Shown one piece after another: positions 28,922 to 38,800 of a DNA stretch of 64,000 bases. The notes beneath the pieces were generated by a model. That model was not told the DNA's origin. It saw only the letters and a list, made by a program, of their open reading frames with translations, and did not search any database. The stretch is taken from NCBI GenBank assembly GCA_021798915.1, contig JAJZBM010000007.1, positions 50,739 through 114,738 on the forward strand. The letters run 5' to 3'. The translations under genes and the position numbers were made by a program. Source of the DNA: Pseudomonadota bacterium (GTDB taxonomy: Bacteria; Pseudomonadota; Alphaproteobacteria; Acetobacterales; Acetobacteraceae). Each line of letters opens with the position of its first letter. Position 1 is the first letter of the stretch.

Positions 28922-30508
28922 ATGCCGAAAATCCTGATCAGCGACAAGCTTTCCCCCGCCGCCGTCGATATCTTTCGCGCCCGCGGCTTCGAGGTCGATC
29001 TTCGCCCGGGCCTCACCCCGAGCGAGCTTCGTGCCATCATCGCGCCCTATGACGGGCTCGCCATCCGCTCGGCGACCAAGGTCACCAAGGAATTGCTGGA
29101 GGCCGCGGTCAATCTGAAAGTCGTCGGCCGGGCCGGGATCGGCGTCGATAATGTCGACGTCAAGGCGGCGACGGCGCGCGGCGTTGTCGTGATGAACACC
29201 CCGAACGGCAACGCCATCACCACCGCCGAGCACGCGATCGCGCTGATGTTCGCGCTCGCCCGCCAGATCCCCGAGGCGACGCAATCGACCAAGGCCGGGA
29301 AGTGGGAAAAGAACCGCTTCATGGGCGTTGAACTATTCGCGAAAACTCTCGGCCTGATCGGCTGCGGCAATATCGGCTCGATCGTCGCCGACCGCGCCCT
29401 CGGCCTCAAGATGAAGGTGGTCGCCTATGATCCCTTCCTCAGCGAGGAGCGGGCGCTGGCGCTCGGGGTCGAGAAGGTCACGCTCGCCGATCTGCTCGCG
29501 CGCGCCGATTTCATCACCCTCCATACCCCGCTCACCGACGAGACCCGCGACATTCTCTCGCGCGCCGCGCTGGCCAAAACCAAACGCGGGGTTCGCATCA
29601 TCAATTGCGCGCGCGGCGGCCTCGTCGATGAGGCGGCGCTCCATGACGCGCTCCGCGCCGGGCATGTCGCGGGTGCGGCGCTCGATGTCTTCGCGACCGA
29701 GCCGGCGACCGAAAACCCGCTGTTTGCGCTCGACAATGTCGTCTGCACGCCGCATCTCGGCGCCGCGACCTCGGAGGCGCAGGAGAACGTGGCCTTGCAG
29801 GTCGCGGAACAGATGAGCGATTTCCTGCTCACCGGCGCGGTCACCAACGCGATCAACATGCCGTCGGTCTCGGCCGAGGACGCGCCGCGCCTCAAACCCT
29901 ATATGGAACTCTGCCGCCAGCTCGGCGCCTTTGCCGGGCAATTGACGCGGGCGCGGGAAGGGGTCTTGCGCCGCGTCACCATCGAATACGAGGGGCAGGC
30001 GGCGGGGCTCAATCACAAACCTTTGACCGCGGCGGCGCTGGCCGGGCTGATGTCGCCGATGTTCGCCGGCGTCAACATGGTCAACGCGCCGGTTCTGGCG
30101 CGCGAGCGCGGCCTCGATATCGCCGAGACGGTGCTCGACCGGCCGAGCGAATACCAGACCCTGGTGCGGGTTTCGGTTGCGACCGACGAGCATGAGCGGA
30201 GCGTTGCCGGGACATTGTTCGCGGGCGCCAAGCCGCGTCTGGTCGAAATCAAGGGCATTCAGGTGGAGGCTGATTTCTCCCCCCATATGCTCTATGTGAC
30301 GAACGAGGATCGGCCCGGTTTCATCGGCCGCTTCGGCGCCCTGCTCGCCGAGGCCGGGATCAACATCGCGACCTTCCATCTCGGCCGCGCCAGTGCCGGC
30401 GGCGATGCGATCTGCCTGGTTTCGGTCGATGAGGGCGTGTCAGAGGCGGTTCTGGAGGCGGTGCGGCGCTTGCCGCTGGTGCGTCAGGCGGCAACGCTCG
30501 CTTTCTGA
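28922..30508 (+). CDS. serA: D-3-phosphoglycerate dehydrogenase (long form)
   Basis: A 528-residue enzyme for the first committed step of serine synthesis. The substrate and NAD domains contain GRAGIGVDNVDV, LGLIGCGNIGSIVADRA, NCARGGLVDEAAL and TPHLGAATSEAQENVA. These are followed by the ASB (intervening) domain and a C-terminal ACT domain (LYVTNEDRPGFIGRFGALLAEAGINI) that may bind serine for feedback control. It follows serC by 5 bases; together they make phosphoserine. The serB phosphatase is not in the window. Confidence 0.97.
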   Translation: MPKILISDKLSPAAVDIFRARGFEVDLRPGLTPSELRAIIAPYDGLAIRSATKVTKELLEAAVNLKVVGRAGIGVDNVDVKAATARGVVVMNTPNGNAITTAEHAIALMFALARQIPEATQSTKAGKWEKNRFMGVELFAKTLGLIGCGNIGSIVADRALGLKMKVVAYDPFLSEERALALGVEKVTLADLLARADFITLHTPLTDETRDILSRAALAKTKRGVRIINCARGGLVDEAALHDALRAGHVAGAALDVFATEPATENPLFALDNVVCTPHLGAATSEAQENVALQVAEQMSDFLLTGAVTNAINMPSVSAEDAPRLKPYMELCRQLGAFAGQLTRAREGVLRRVTIEYEGQAAGLNHKPLTAAALAGLMSPMFAGVNMVNAPVLARERGLDIAETVLDRPSEYQTLVRVSVATDEHERSVAGTLFAGAKPRLVEIKGIQVEADFSPHMLYVTNEDRPGFIGRFGALLAEAGINIATFHLGRASAGGDAICLVSVDEGVSEAVLEAVRRLPLVRQAATLAF

Positions 30509-30587
30509 GCGCCGGTGGCGGGGGCGTTTTGCGTGCCGGCTTATGATATGGCACGCTGGCAATCTCTATGATCGCCGGGATACGCGA

Positions 30588-31778
30588 ATGACCGCTCTCC
30601 GCTCCCGCCCTCGGCGCTGGCGCGCCGCCGTTCTCGCCGGGGTCGGTATCACCGTTCTTGGACTCGGCGCCAGCCTGGTTCTGCGTGAGCCGCCGGCCAG
30701 CGCGGCACCGCCGCCCGCCGCCTTCGCGGTGCCGGTGGTGACCGCGCAAGCGGCGGTTGCCGACGTGCCGCGGGAATTGGTCGGGATCGGCAATGTGCAG
30801 GCGCTCTATGCCGTCACCGTGCGCGCGGAGGTCACCGGCTATCTCCAGAGTGTCAACGTCGCCGAGGGGCAGATCGTCAAGGCGGGCGATCTGATCGCGG
30901 TCATCGACCCGCGGCCGTTTCAGGCGGCGCTCGATATGGCGCGCGCCACAAAAGCCCGCGACGAGGCCAATCTCGTCGCCGCCGAGCGTGATTTCGAGCG
31001 CTACAAGGCGCTCGCCAAGCATGAATTCCAGTCCTGGCAGAACGTCGATGACCAGCAGGGGACGGTCGGCGCGCTGCGTGCCTCGATCCAGGCCGACGAG
31101 GCGGCGATCGAGCAGGCGGCGCTCAACCTCTCCTTCGCCCATATCACCTCGCCGATCTCCGGCCGCGTCGGCTTGCGCCAGATCGATCCCGGCAATCTGA
31201 TCACCGCGAACCAGAGCGGCGGGCTGATCAGCGTGACCGAGGTGCAGCCGATCACCGCGGTTTTCACCTTGCCCGAGGATAATCTGCCGCAGGTGATGGA
31301 TGCGCTCGCGCGGGCGGCGGCGAAGGGTGGCACGGTCGCGGTGCGTGCCTATACGTCCGACAATCGCACCCTCCTATCCGAGGGGGTTCTGCTCACCCCC
31401 GACAACCAGATCGATACGACGACCGGGACGATCAGGCTCAAGGCCCAGTTCGCCAATGCCGACAATCACCTCTGGCCCGGCCAATATATCGAGGCGCGGG
31501 TCGAAATCGGGATTCTGGCGCAGGCGGTGACGGTGCCGGAGGTGGCCGTCGAGCGCGGCGCGAACGGGCTCTTCGTCTTCGTCGTCAAGCCCGATCAGAC
31601 CGTCGCGCTGCGTCCGGTCGCGGAGACGCTGGAGCGGGACGGGGTCGCGGTGATCGCCAAGGGGCTGGCGCCGGGGGAGACGGTGGTGGTGAACGGGCAG
31701 TCGCGGCTCGCCGAGGGCATGGCGGTCGCGGTGCATGCGGCAAAGGCCGAGGCCGCAACCGGGCACGAGGGCGGCTGA
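30588..31778 (+). CDS. RND efflux periplasmic adaptor subunit
   Basis: A 396-residue membrane-fusion protein: an N-terminal signal anchor ([20 protein letters not shown]), a biotinyl-lipoyl-like half (AEVTGYLQSVNVAEGQIVKAGDLIAVIDPRPFQ), an alpha-hairpin, the second lipoyl half (AALNLSFAHITSPISGRVGLRQIDPGNL), and beta-barrel and membrane-proximal domains. It resembles MdtA-type adaptors. It ends 4 bases before the pump gene. The substrate is unknown; an outer-membrane TolC-like partner is not encoded here. Confidence 0.92.
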   Translation: MTALRSRPRRWRAAVLAGVGITVLGLGASLVLREPPASAAPPPAAFAVPVVTAQAAVADVPRELVGIGNVQALYAVTVRAEVTGYLQSVNVAEGQIVKAGDLIAVIDPRPFQAALDMARATKARDEANLVAAERDFERYKALAKHEFQSWQNVDDQQGTVGALRASIQADEAAIEQAALNLSFAHITSPISGRVGLRQIDPGNLITANQSGGLISVTEVQPITAVFTLPEDNLPQVMDALARAAAKGGTVAVRAYTSDNRTLLSEGVLLTPDNQIDTTTGTIRLKAQFANADNHLWPGQYIEARVEIGILAQAVTVPEVAVERGANGLFVFVVKPDQTVALRPVAETLERDGVAVIAKGLAPGETVVVNGQSRLAEGMAVAVHAAKAEAATGHEGG

Positions 31779-31782
31779 CGGG

Positions 31783-34700
31783 ATGAGCATTTCGACACCC
31801 TTCATCCGCCGCCCGATCGGCACTTCGCTGCTGATGGCGGCCTTGTTGCTGGTCGGTATCGCCGCCTATCCGTTCCTGCCGGTCGCACCGCTCCCCAACA
31901 TCGATTTCCCGACCATCGCCGTCACCGCCCAATTTCCCGGCGCCAGCCCCGAGACCATGGCGGCGACCGTCGCGACGCCGCTCGAACAGCAATTCGCGAC
32001 CATCCCCGGGGTCAGCCAGATGACCTCGCTCAGCGTGCTCGGCTATACGCAAATCATTCTGCAATTCGATCTCAACCGGAACATCGACGGTGCCGCCGGT
32101 GACGTGCAGGCGGCGATCAACGCCGCCTCCGGCCAATTGCCCAAAAACCTGCCGAGCCCGCCCTCCTATTACAAGGTCAATCCCTCGGATTCGCCGGTCC
32201 TTCTGCTCGCGATGCAGTCCGATACCCTGCCGATCACGGTGGTCGACGATTACGCCGAAAACGTCGTCTCACAGCAACTATCGCAGATTTCCGGCGTCGC
32301 GCAGGTGCTGGTCGCCGGCCAGCAGAAACCGGCGGTGCGGGTGCGCATCGATCCCGCCAAGCTCGCCGCGATGGGCATGACGCTCGAGGATGTGCGCTCG
32401 GCGCTGACCCAGACCACGGTTGACAACCCCAAAGGCAGCATCGACGGGCCGAAGCGTTCCTTCACCCTCTATGACAATGACCAGCTCACCAAAGCCGCCG
32501 AATATCAGAAGGTGATCGTCACCTATCGCAACGGCGCGCCGGTCCGGGTGCGTGATATCGGGCATGCGATCGACGGCGCGCAGAACCGCGAATTGGCGGC
32601 CTGGCAGGATGGCAAGCGCGGCATCCTGCTGGTCATTTTCAAGCAGCCTGGCGCCAACGTGATCGACACCGTCGAGCGGGTGAAGGCCAAGCTGCCACAA
32701 TTGGAGCGTGCGTTTCCGCCCTCGATCCATCTCTACACCCTGGTCGATCGCACCCAGACCATCCGCGCCTCGATCGATGACGTCGAATTCACCCTGATGC
32801 TCGCCGTGGCCCTGGTGGTGCTGGTGGTGTTTCTGTTTCTTCGTACGCTTTGGGCGACGATCATCCCGAGTGTCGCGATTCCGCTCGCCCTGATCTGCAC
32901 CTTCGCCGGCATGTATGCGCTCGGCTACAGCCTCGACAATCTTTCGTTGATGGCGATGACCATCGCGGTCGGCTTCGTCGTCGATGATGCGATCGTGATG
33001 CTGGAAAACATCTTCCGCCATATCGAAGACGGCATGCGGCCGATGGAGGCGGCGCTGCGCGGCGCCGGCGAGATCGGCTTTACCATCGTCTCGATCAGCC
33101 TCTCGCTGGTCGCGGTTTTCATCCCGCTTTTGTTCATGAGCGGGATCATCGGCCGCCTGTTCCGCGAATTCGCCGTCACTCTGTCATTGGCGGTGCTGAT
33201 CTCGGGCGTCGTGTCGCTCACGCTGACGCCGATGATGTGCTCGCGGTTTCTGCGCCATGAAACCCGGCACGGCGCCTTCTATAATGTCATCGAGCGGGCT
33301 TTCGACGGTATGGTCGCGTTCTATGCGCACACCCTGGCGATTGCGCTCCGCTTTCGACTACTGACGCTGCTCACCTTCATCGTCACCGTCGCCGTCACCG
33401 CTTATCTCTATATCGTCATTCCGAAAGGGTTTTTCCCGCAGCAGGACATCGGTCTCATCATCGGCATGGCGGATGCGGCGCAGGATGTTTCCTTCGATGA
33501 GATGTATCAGCGCCAGGAAGCGATCAACGACGTCGTGATGCATGATCCCAACGTCCAGTCCTTCACCGCTTATGTCGGGGCCGGGGCGGGGGGGCAGACC
33601 GGCAATTCCAGCCGCGCCTTTATCAACCTCAAACCCTGGGGCGAACGCAAGCTCACGGCGCAGCAGGTGATCGAGGAATTGCGGCCCAAGCTCGCCGCGG
33701 TGCCCGGCGTGCGGCTCTATCTGCAGGCGGCGCAGGATATTCGGATCGGCGGGCGGCTGTCGCGGACGATGTATGAATACACGCTGCAAGACCCCGATCT
33801 CGGCGAGCTTTACGCCTGGGCGCCACAGGTGCTCGCGCGCCTGAAAAAAATTCCGCAATTGCGCGATGTCGCGACCGATCAGCAAATGGCCGGCACCACC
33901 GCGACCCTGGTCATCGACCGTGACAAAGCGGCGATGTACGGCATCGAGCCGCAGCAGATCGACGATATTCTCTATGACGCCTTCGGCCAGCGCGAGGTGA
34001 CGCAGTATTTCACCCAGCTCAACTATTATTACGTCATTCTCGAAGTGCCGCCGAAGCTCGAAGGCCAGCCGGACACGCTCAACCTGCTCTATGCCAAGGG
34101 CAGCAATGGCCAGGTGGTGCCGCTTTCCACCTTCGTGCATTTCGACACCGTGAAGGTGGCGCCGCTATCGGTCAGCCATCAGAGTCTTTTTCCCTCGGTG
34201 ACCATCTCCTTCAACCTCGCGCCGGGCGCCGCGCTCGGCGATGCCGTCACCGCGATCGCCGCCGCCGAGGCCGAGCTCGGCATGCCGGCGACCGTGCAGG
34301 GCAGTTTCCAGGGCACCGCGCAGGCGTTTCAATCCTCGCTTTCGAGCCAGCCCTATCTGATCGCCGCCGCGCTGATCGCGGTCTATATCATTCTCGGCGT
34401 GCTTTATGAGAGCTATATCCTGCCGCTGACGATTCTCTCGACACTGCCCTCGGCCGGGGTCGGCGCGCTGGTCGCCCTGATGCTGACGCATAACGATCTT
34501 TCGGTGATCGCCATCATCGGCATCATCCTCCTGATCGGCATCGTCAAGAAGAACGGCATCATGATGGTCGATTTCGCGATCCATGCCGAGCGCGAGGAGG
34601 GGCTCGCGCCCTTGGAGGCGATCCGGCAGGCCTGTCTCCTGCGGTTTCGCCCGATCCTGATGACGACGATGGCGGCACTCCTCGGCGGTCTGCCGCTGAT

Positions 34701-34902
34701 GCTGGAAAATGGCGCCGGCGCCGAGCTTCGCCGCCCGCTCGGCATCACCATGGTCGGCGGGCTGCTGCTGAGCCAGGTGCTGACCCTTTATACGACGCCG
34801 GTGGTCTATCTCTATCTCGATCGCCTGCAACACTGGCTCGCCCCCGCGCGGCAGCGCAAACCCTCGCGCCTCGCCGAAAAGCTCGGCTCCTCGGCGGATT
34901 GA
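31783..34902 (+). CDS. RND multidrug efflux permease (HAE1 family, MdtB/MdtC-like)
   Basis: A 1039-residue proton-driven inner-membrane pump with twelve predicted helices and two large periplasmic loops. It begins MSISTPFIRRPIGTSLLMAALL. It contains the proton-relay helix with GFVVDDAIVMLENIFRHIE (paired Asp residues), PKGFFPQQDIG at the start of the second loop, and LLIGIVKKNGIMMVDFAI in the second half. As a single protein it could be a homotrimer, or half of a two-pump system as in MdtBC, but no second pump follows. It is coupled to the adaptor gene upstream. Confidence 0.94.
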   Translation: MSISTPFIRRPIGTSLLMAALLLVGIAAYPFLPVAPLPNIDFPTIAVTAQFPGASPETMAATVATPLEQQFATIPGVSQMTSLSVLGYTQIILQFDLNRNIDGAAGDVQAAINAASGQLPKNLPSPPSYYKVNPSDSPVLLLAMQSDTLPITVVDDYAENVVSQQLSQISGVAQVLVAGQQKPAVRVRIDPAKLAAMGMTLEDVRSALTQTTVDNPKGSIDGPKRSFTLYDNDQLTKAAEYQKVIVTYRNGAPVRVRDIGHAIDGAQNRELAAWQDGKRGILLVIFKQPGANVIDTVERVKAKLPQLERAFPPSIHLYTLVDRTQTIRASIDDVEFTLMLAVALVVLVVFLFLRTLWATIIPSVAIPLALICTFAGMYALGYSLDNLSLMAMTIAVGFVVDDAIVMLENIFRHIEDGMRPMEAALRGAGEIGFTIVSISLSLVAVFIPLLFMSGIIGRLFREFAVTLSLAVLISGVVSLTLTPMMCSRFLRHETRHGAFYNVIERAFDGMVAFYAHTLAIALRFRLLTLLTFIVTVAVTAYLYIVIPKGFFPQQDIGLIIGMADAAQDVSFDEMYQRQEAINDVVMHDPNVQSFTAYVGAGAGGQTGNSSRAFINLKPWGERKLTAQQVIEELRPKLAAVPGVRLYLQAAQDIRIGGRLSRTMYEYTLQDPDLGELYAWAPQVLARLKKIPQLRDVATDQQMAGTTATLVIDRDKAAMYGIEPQQIDDILYDAFGQREVTQYFTQLNYYYVILEVPPKLEGQPDTLNLLYAKGSNGQVVPLSTFVHFDTVKVAPLSVSHQSLFPSVTISFNLAPGAALGDAVTAIAAAEAELGMPATVQGSFQGTAQAFQSSLSSQPYLIAAALIAVYIILGVLYESYILPLTILSTLPSAGVGALVALMLTHNDLSVIAIIGIILLIGIVKKNGIMMVDFAIHAEREEGLAPLEAIRQACLLRFRPILMTTMAALLGGLPLMLENGAGAELRRPLGITMVGGLLLSQVLTLYTTPVVYLYLDRLQHWLAPARQRKPSRLAEKLGSSAD

Positions 34903-35078
34903 CCCCCGGGATCAGGGGATCGCGGCTGGCCTTGGGCCGCGTCGTCTAAAAAACTCATTTTTCCTTAATTAATGCTTGACGGCGCGCGGCTTGTCGCGGC
35001 AATGTGTGTTTGTTAATTATTCGTCAACTTCTCTTCGACCGCTGCATGGCCAGCACACAAACACACGGGAAACAGCAC

Positions 35079-35747
35079 ATGCGCCGCCTTTCTTCCGGGA
35101 TGATGATCGCGAGTGTCTTGGGATGCCTTGCCATGGCGGGGGGCGCGCAGGCCTCGACGCTGACCGGCAGTATCAATTTGAATGACGGGACCGACTCGCT
35201 CCAGATCGGCGACGCGATGGTGTCGACCATCTCGTGTTCCTTCAAAGGCAGCAGTTGCTCTAGCAATATTGGCGAAATGCTCGCCGTGACCTCCTCACCC
35301 GGCGGCTATGCCGGCGTCGAGATCGTGGGCGCGAATGGCGGCACGCTGCTGACCAATACTTCCAACGCCGTCGAGGATTTGACCCTGAGCTTCGAGGTGC
35401 AGAGCGCGCCCGGCAATATCTCCGGCATCGGCCTTGCGGTCGGCGGCGGCACCGGAACCGCGACGGTTAGCGAGACGGTGATTGACTACAACTCAGGATC
35501 TGCCCTCGCCAACATCTCGGGCCAGGGTCTCAATAGCGCGACCACGCTGACGCTGAATTCGGCCGATAATAACATCTACATCACCAAGGATATTGCCGTC
35601 AGCCCAGGCTCCAGCCTGCTTTCGGTGACGCAGTATTTCTACGATGTCCCCGGCCCCACCAATACGGTGCCCGAGCCGGCGACGATCGGCCTGTTCTGCC
35701 TTGGCCTCGGGGCGCTTTTCATCGCCCGCCGTACCCGCGCCGCGTGA
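35079..35747 (+). CDS. PEP-CTERM protein of unknown function
   Basis: A 222-residue exported protein. A signal peptide (MRRLSSGMMIASVLGCLAMAGG, cleavage near AQAS) precedes a beta-rich domain rich in Ser, Gly, Asn and Thr with two Cys (CSFKGSSC). The C-terminal sorting signal reads VPEPATIGLFCLGLGALFIA and RRTRA. No domain family was recognised. The ATG at 35079 follows GGGAAACAGCAC and gives the signal peptide. A strong terminator follows, so it is transcribed apart from the giant gene downstream. The 176 bases before it are AT-rich around 34950-35020 and probably hold its promoter. Confidence 0.8.
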   Translation: MRRLSSGMMIASVLGCLAMAGGAQASTLTGSINLNDGTDSLQIGDAMVSTISCSFKGSSCSSNIGEMLAVTSSPGGYAGVEIVGANGGTLLTNTSNAVEDLTLSFEVQSAPGNISGIGLAVGGGTGTATVSETVIDYNSGSALANISGQGLNSATTLTLNSADNNIYITKDIAVSPGSSLLSVTQYFYDVPGPTNTVPEPATIGLFCLGLGALFIARRTRAA

Positions 35748-35769
35748 AGCGCGGCTGATGTGACGCCGC

Positions 35770-35799
35770 GGGGCAAGCCGGGCGGCTTGCCCCTCTTTC
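35770..35799 (+). terminator. Intrinsic terminator after the PEP-CTERM gene
   Basis: A perfect 10-bp stem GGGGCAAGCC/GGCTTGCCCC with loop GGGC, followed by TCTTTC. It lies 22 bases after the stop codon and 54 bases before the next start. Confidence 0.8.
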
Positions 35800-35853
35800 A
35801 ATCGTTCGGATCAGCCGTCTTTTCGATAGACGAGAAGGCGGAGGGGGGCATTC

Positions 35854-38800
35854 ATGTCCAGTTCGCAGACATTTCCTAATGCGTCGGGCTTCAACCTCGC
35901 CTTCACCACTATCGCGGTCAGCGAGACCGATAGCGGCTCGGTGACGCCGTTCATCGGCCAGATCTCCACCGTCACTCTTCTCCCTGTCGCCGGCGGCGAG
36001 ATCGAGTGGGCCGGGTTCCATACCGGCGTGATCGCCCCTGGCGGCAGCGAGACGCTCGATTTCAGCTACGACGTTTCCTCCACCAATGCCGCTGATGCGA
36101 TCACCAATCTCGGTCTGTCGATGGTTCCCGATTCGTCGGTCGCGGCGGGTGTCTCGCTGACCGCGGTCGAGACGGTTTACGATCCGACCACCAATGCCGA
36201 GCTTGGCCAGATCACCGTCAATCTCGCCAACCCGACCGCGCCGCCCTATACCGCCGGCGATATTCCGCTCTCGATCGGCGAGACCAGCCTCAAGGTCGAT
36301 GTCCAGGTCATCGCCTCGGTCTCCTCCACCGCCGCGAGCAGCGCGCAGGCGACCTTCAGCGAGATCGATCAGACCTTCGGACAAACCCCGCTGACCTCGC
36401 TCGCCTCGATCGGCGACAATGTGTTTCTGGACACGGCCGATACCGGCATCCAGAGCGGGGTGAATGCTGGGCCGGGTGTGGCGGGGGTGACGGTCGATCT
36501 CGAGAACAGCGCCGGGACGGTGTTGGAGACGACGACGACCAACAGCCAGGGGCTCTATGACTTCACCAATCTGACGCCGGGGACGTATCAGGTTCAGTTC
36601 GTGGCGCCGAGCGGCTACACGCTGTCGCCGCAGACCTCGATTGCGAACGATCTCGGCAGCGCGCCGAACCAGGCGACCGGGATCACCGCGCCGATCACGC
36701 TGACTTCGGGCGAGACGCTGACCAATATCGATGCCGGCCTGGTGCCGCTGGGCTCGATCGGCGACAACGTCTTCCTCTCGCCGAATGCGAGCGGCATCCA
36801 GAGCGGGGTGAATGCCGGGCCGGGTGTGGCGGGGGTGACGGTCGATCTCGAGAACAGCGCCGGGACGGTGTTGGAGACGACGACGACCAACAGCCAGGGG
36901 CTCTATGATTTCACCAATCTGACGCCGGGGACGTATCAGGTTCAGTTCGTGGCGCCGGCCGGCTATGACCTGACGCCGCAGACCTCGATCGCCAATGATC
37001 TCGGCAGCGCGCCGAACCAGGCGACCGGGATCACCGCGCCGATCACGCTGACGGCGGGGGAGACCATCACCAATATCGATGCCGGGCTCTATCAGCCGGC
37101 CTCGATCGGCGACAATGTGTTTCTGGACACGGCCGATACCGGCATCCAAAGCGGGGTGAATGCTGGGCCGGGTGTGGCGGGGGTGACGGTCGATCTCGAG
37201 AACAGCGCCGGGACGGTGTTGGAGACGACGACGACCAACAGCCAGGGGCTCTATGATTTCACCAATCTGCCGCCGGGGACGTATCAGGTTCAGTTCGTGG
37301 CGCCGGCCGGCTATGACCTGACGCCGCAGACCTCGATCGCCAATGATCTCGGCAGCGCGCCGAACCAGGCGACCGGGATCACGCAGCCGATCACGCTGAC
37401 GGCGGGGGAGACCATCACCAATATCGATGCCGGGCTCTATCAGCCGGCCTCGATCGGCGACAATGTGTTTCTGGACACGGCCGATACCGGCATCCAAAGC
37501 GGGGTGAATGCTGGGCCGGGTGTGGCGGGGGTGACGGTCGATCTCGAGAACAGCGCCGGGACGGTGTTGGAGACGACGACGACCAACAGCCAGGGGCTCT
37601 ATGACTTCACCAATCTGACGCCGGGGACGTATCAGGTTCAGTTCGTGGCGCCGAGCGGCTACACGCTGTCGCCGCAGACCTCGATTGCCAATGATCTCGG
37701 CAGCGCGCCGAACCAGGCGACCGGGATCACCGCGCCGATCACGCTGACTTCGGGCGAGACGCTGACCAATATCGATGCCGGCCTGGTGCCGCTGAGTTCA
37801 ACCGGTGGCACCTCGCCGAGCGGGCCTTCGATCTCCGTCATCAAGGTTCCGGGTTCGATGGTCGTGAATAATTGCGGCCAAGTGACCTACACCATCGACG
37901 TCACCAACACTGGCAACACCAATCTCTACAATTTGCAGGTGACCGATAATATTGGTACGGCGTCCAACCCCGATGACATCACGGCGACGCCGGTTCTGAG
38001 CAATGGTTACAATGTCGGTGATACCAGCCATAGCGGCGTGTTCACCGCGGGGGAGACTTGGCAATACACCGTGACGGTGAGCTATCAAACGCCGAGCGGC
38101 GGCCAAAGCGGTCAGTCCTCCGGCGACCAGGGCCAGAGCTGCGACATCAACCAGCAAAGCGGCCAATGGGGGCAGTCCGGCGGCTGGTCGTCCACGGGCG
38201 ATAACGGCCAGCAGGGTGGGAGCGGCCAAAGCGGTTGGAGCAGCGGCGGGCAGGGCGGCCAATGGGGGCAGTCCGGTGGCTGGTCGTCCTCGGGCGATAA
38301 CGGCCAGCAAGGCTGGAGCGGCCAAAGCGGTTGGAGCAGCGGCGGCCAGAGCGGCCAATCCTCCGGCGGCCAGTCCTCCTCCGGCAGCCAGGGCCAGAAT
38401 TGCGACACCAACCAGCAAAGCGGCCAATGGGGGCAGTCCGGTGGCTGGTCGTCCTCGGGCGATAACGGCCAGCAAGGCTGGAGCGGCCAAAGCGGTTGGA
38501 GCAGCGGCGGCCAGAGCGGCCAATCCTCCGGCGGCCAGTCCTCCTCCGGCAGCCAGGGCCAGAATTGCGACACCAACCAGCAAAGCGGCCAATGGGGCCA
38601 GTCCGGCGGCTGGTCGACTTCAGGCGATAACGGCCAGCAGGGCGGGAGCGGCCAAGGCGGTTGGAGCAGCGGCGGCCAAAGCGGCCAGGGTGGCCAGTCC
38701 TCCGGCGGCCAATCCTCCGGCGGGCAGGGCCAGAACTGCGATACCAACCAGCAAAGCGGCCAATGGGGCCAGTCCGGCGGCTGGTCGACTTCGAGCGATA

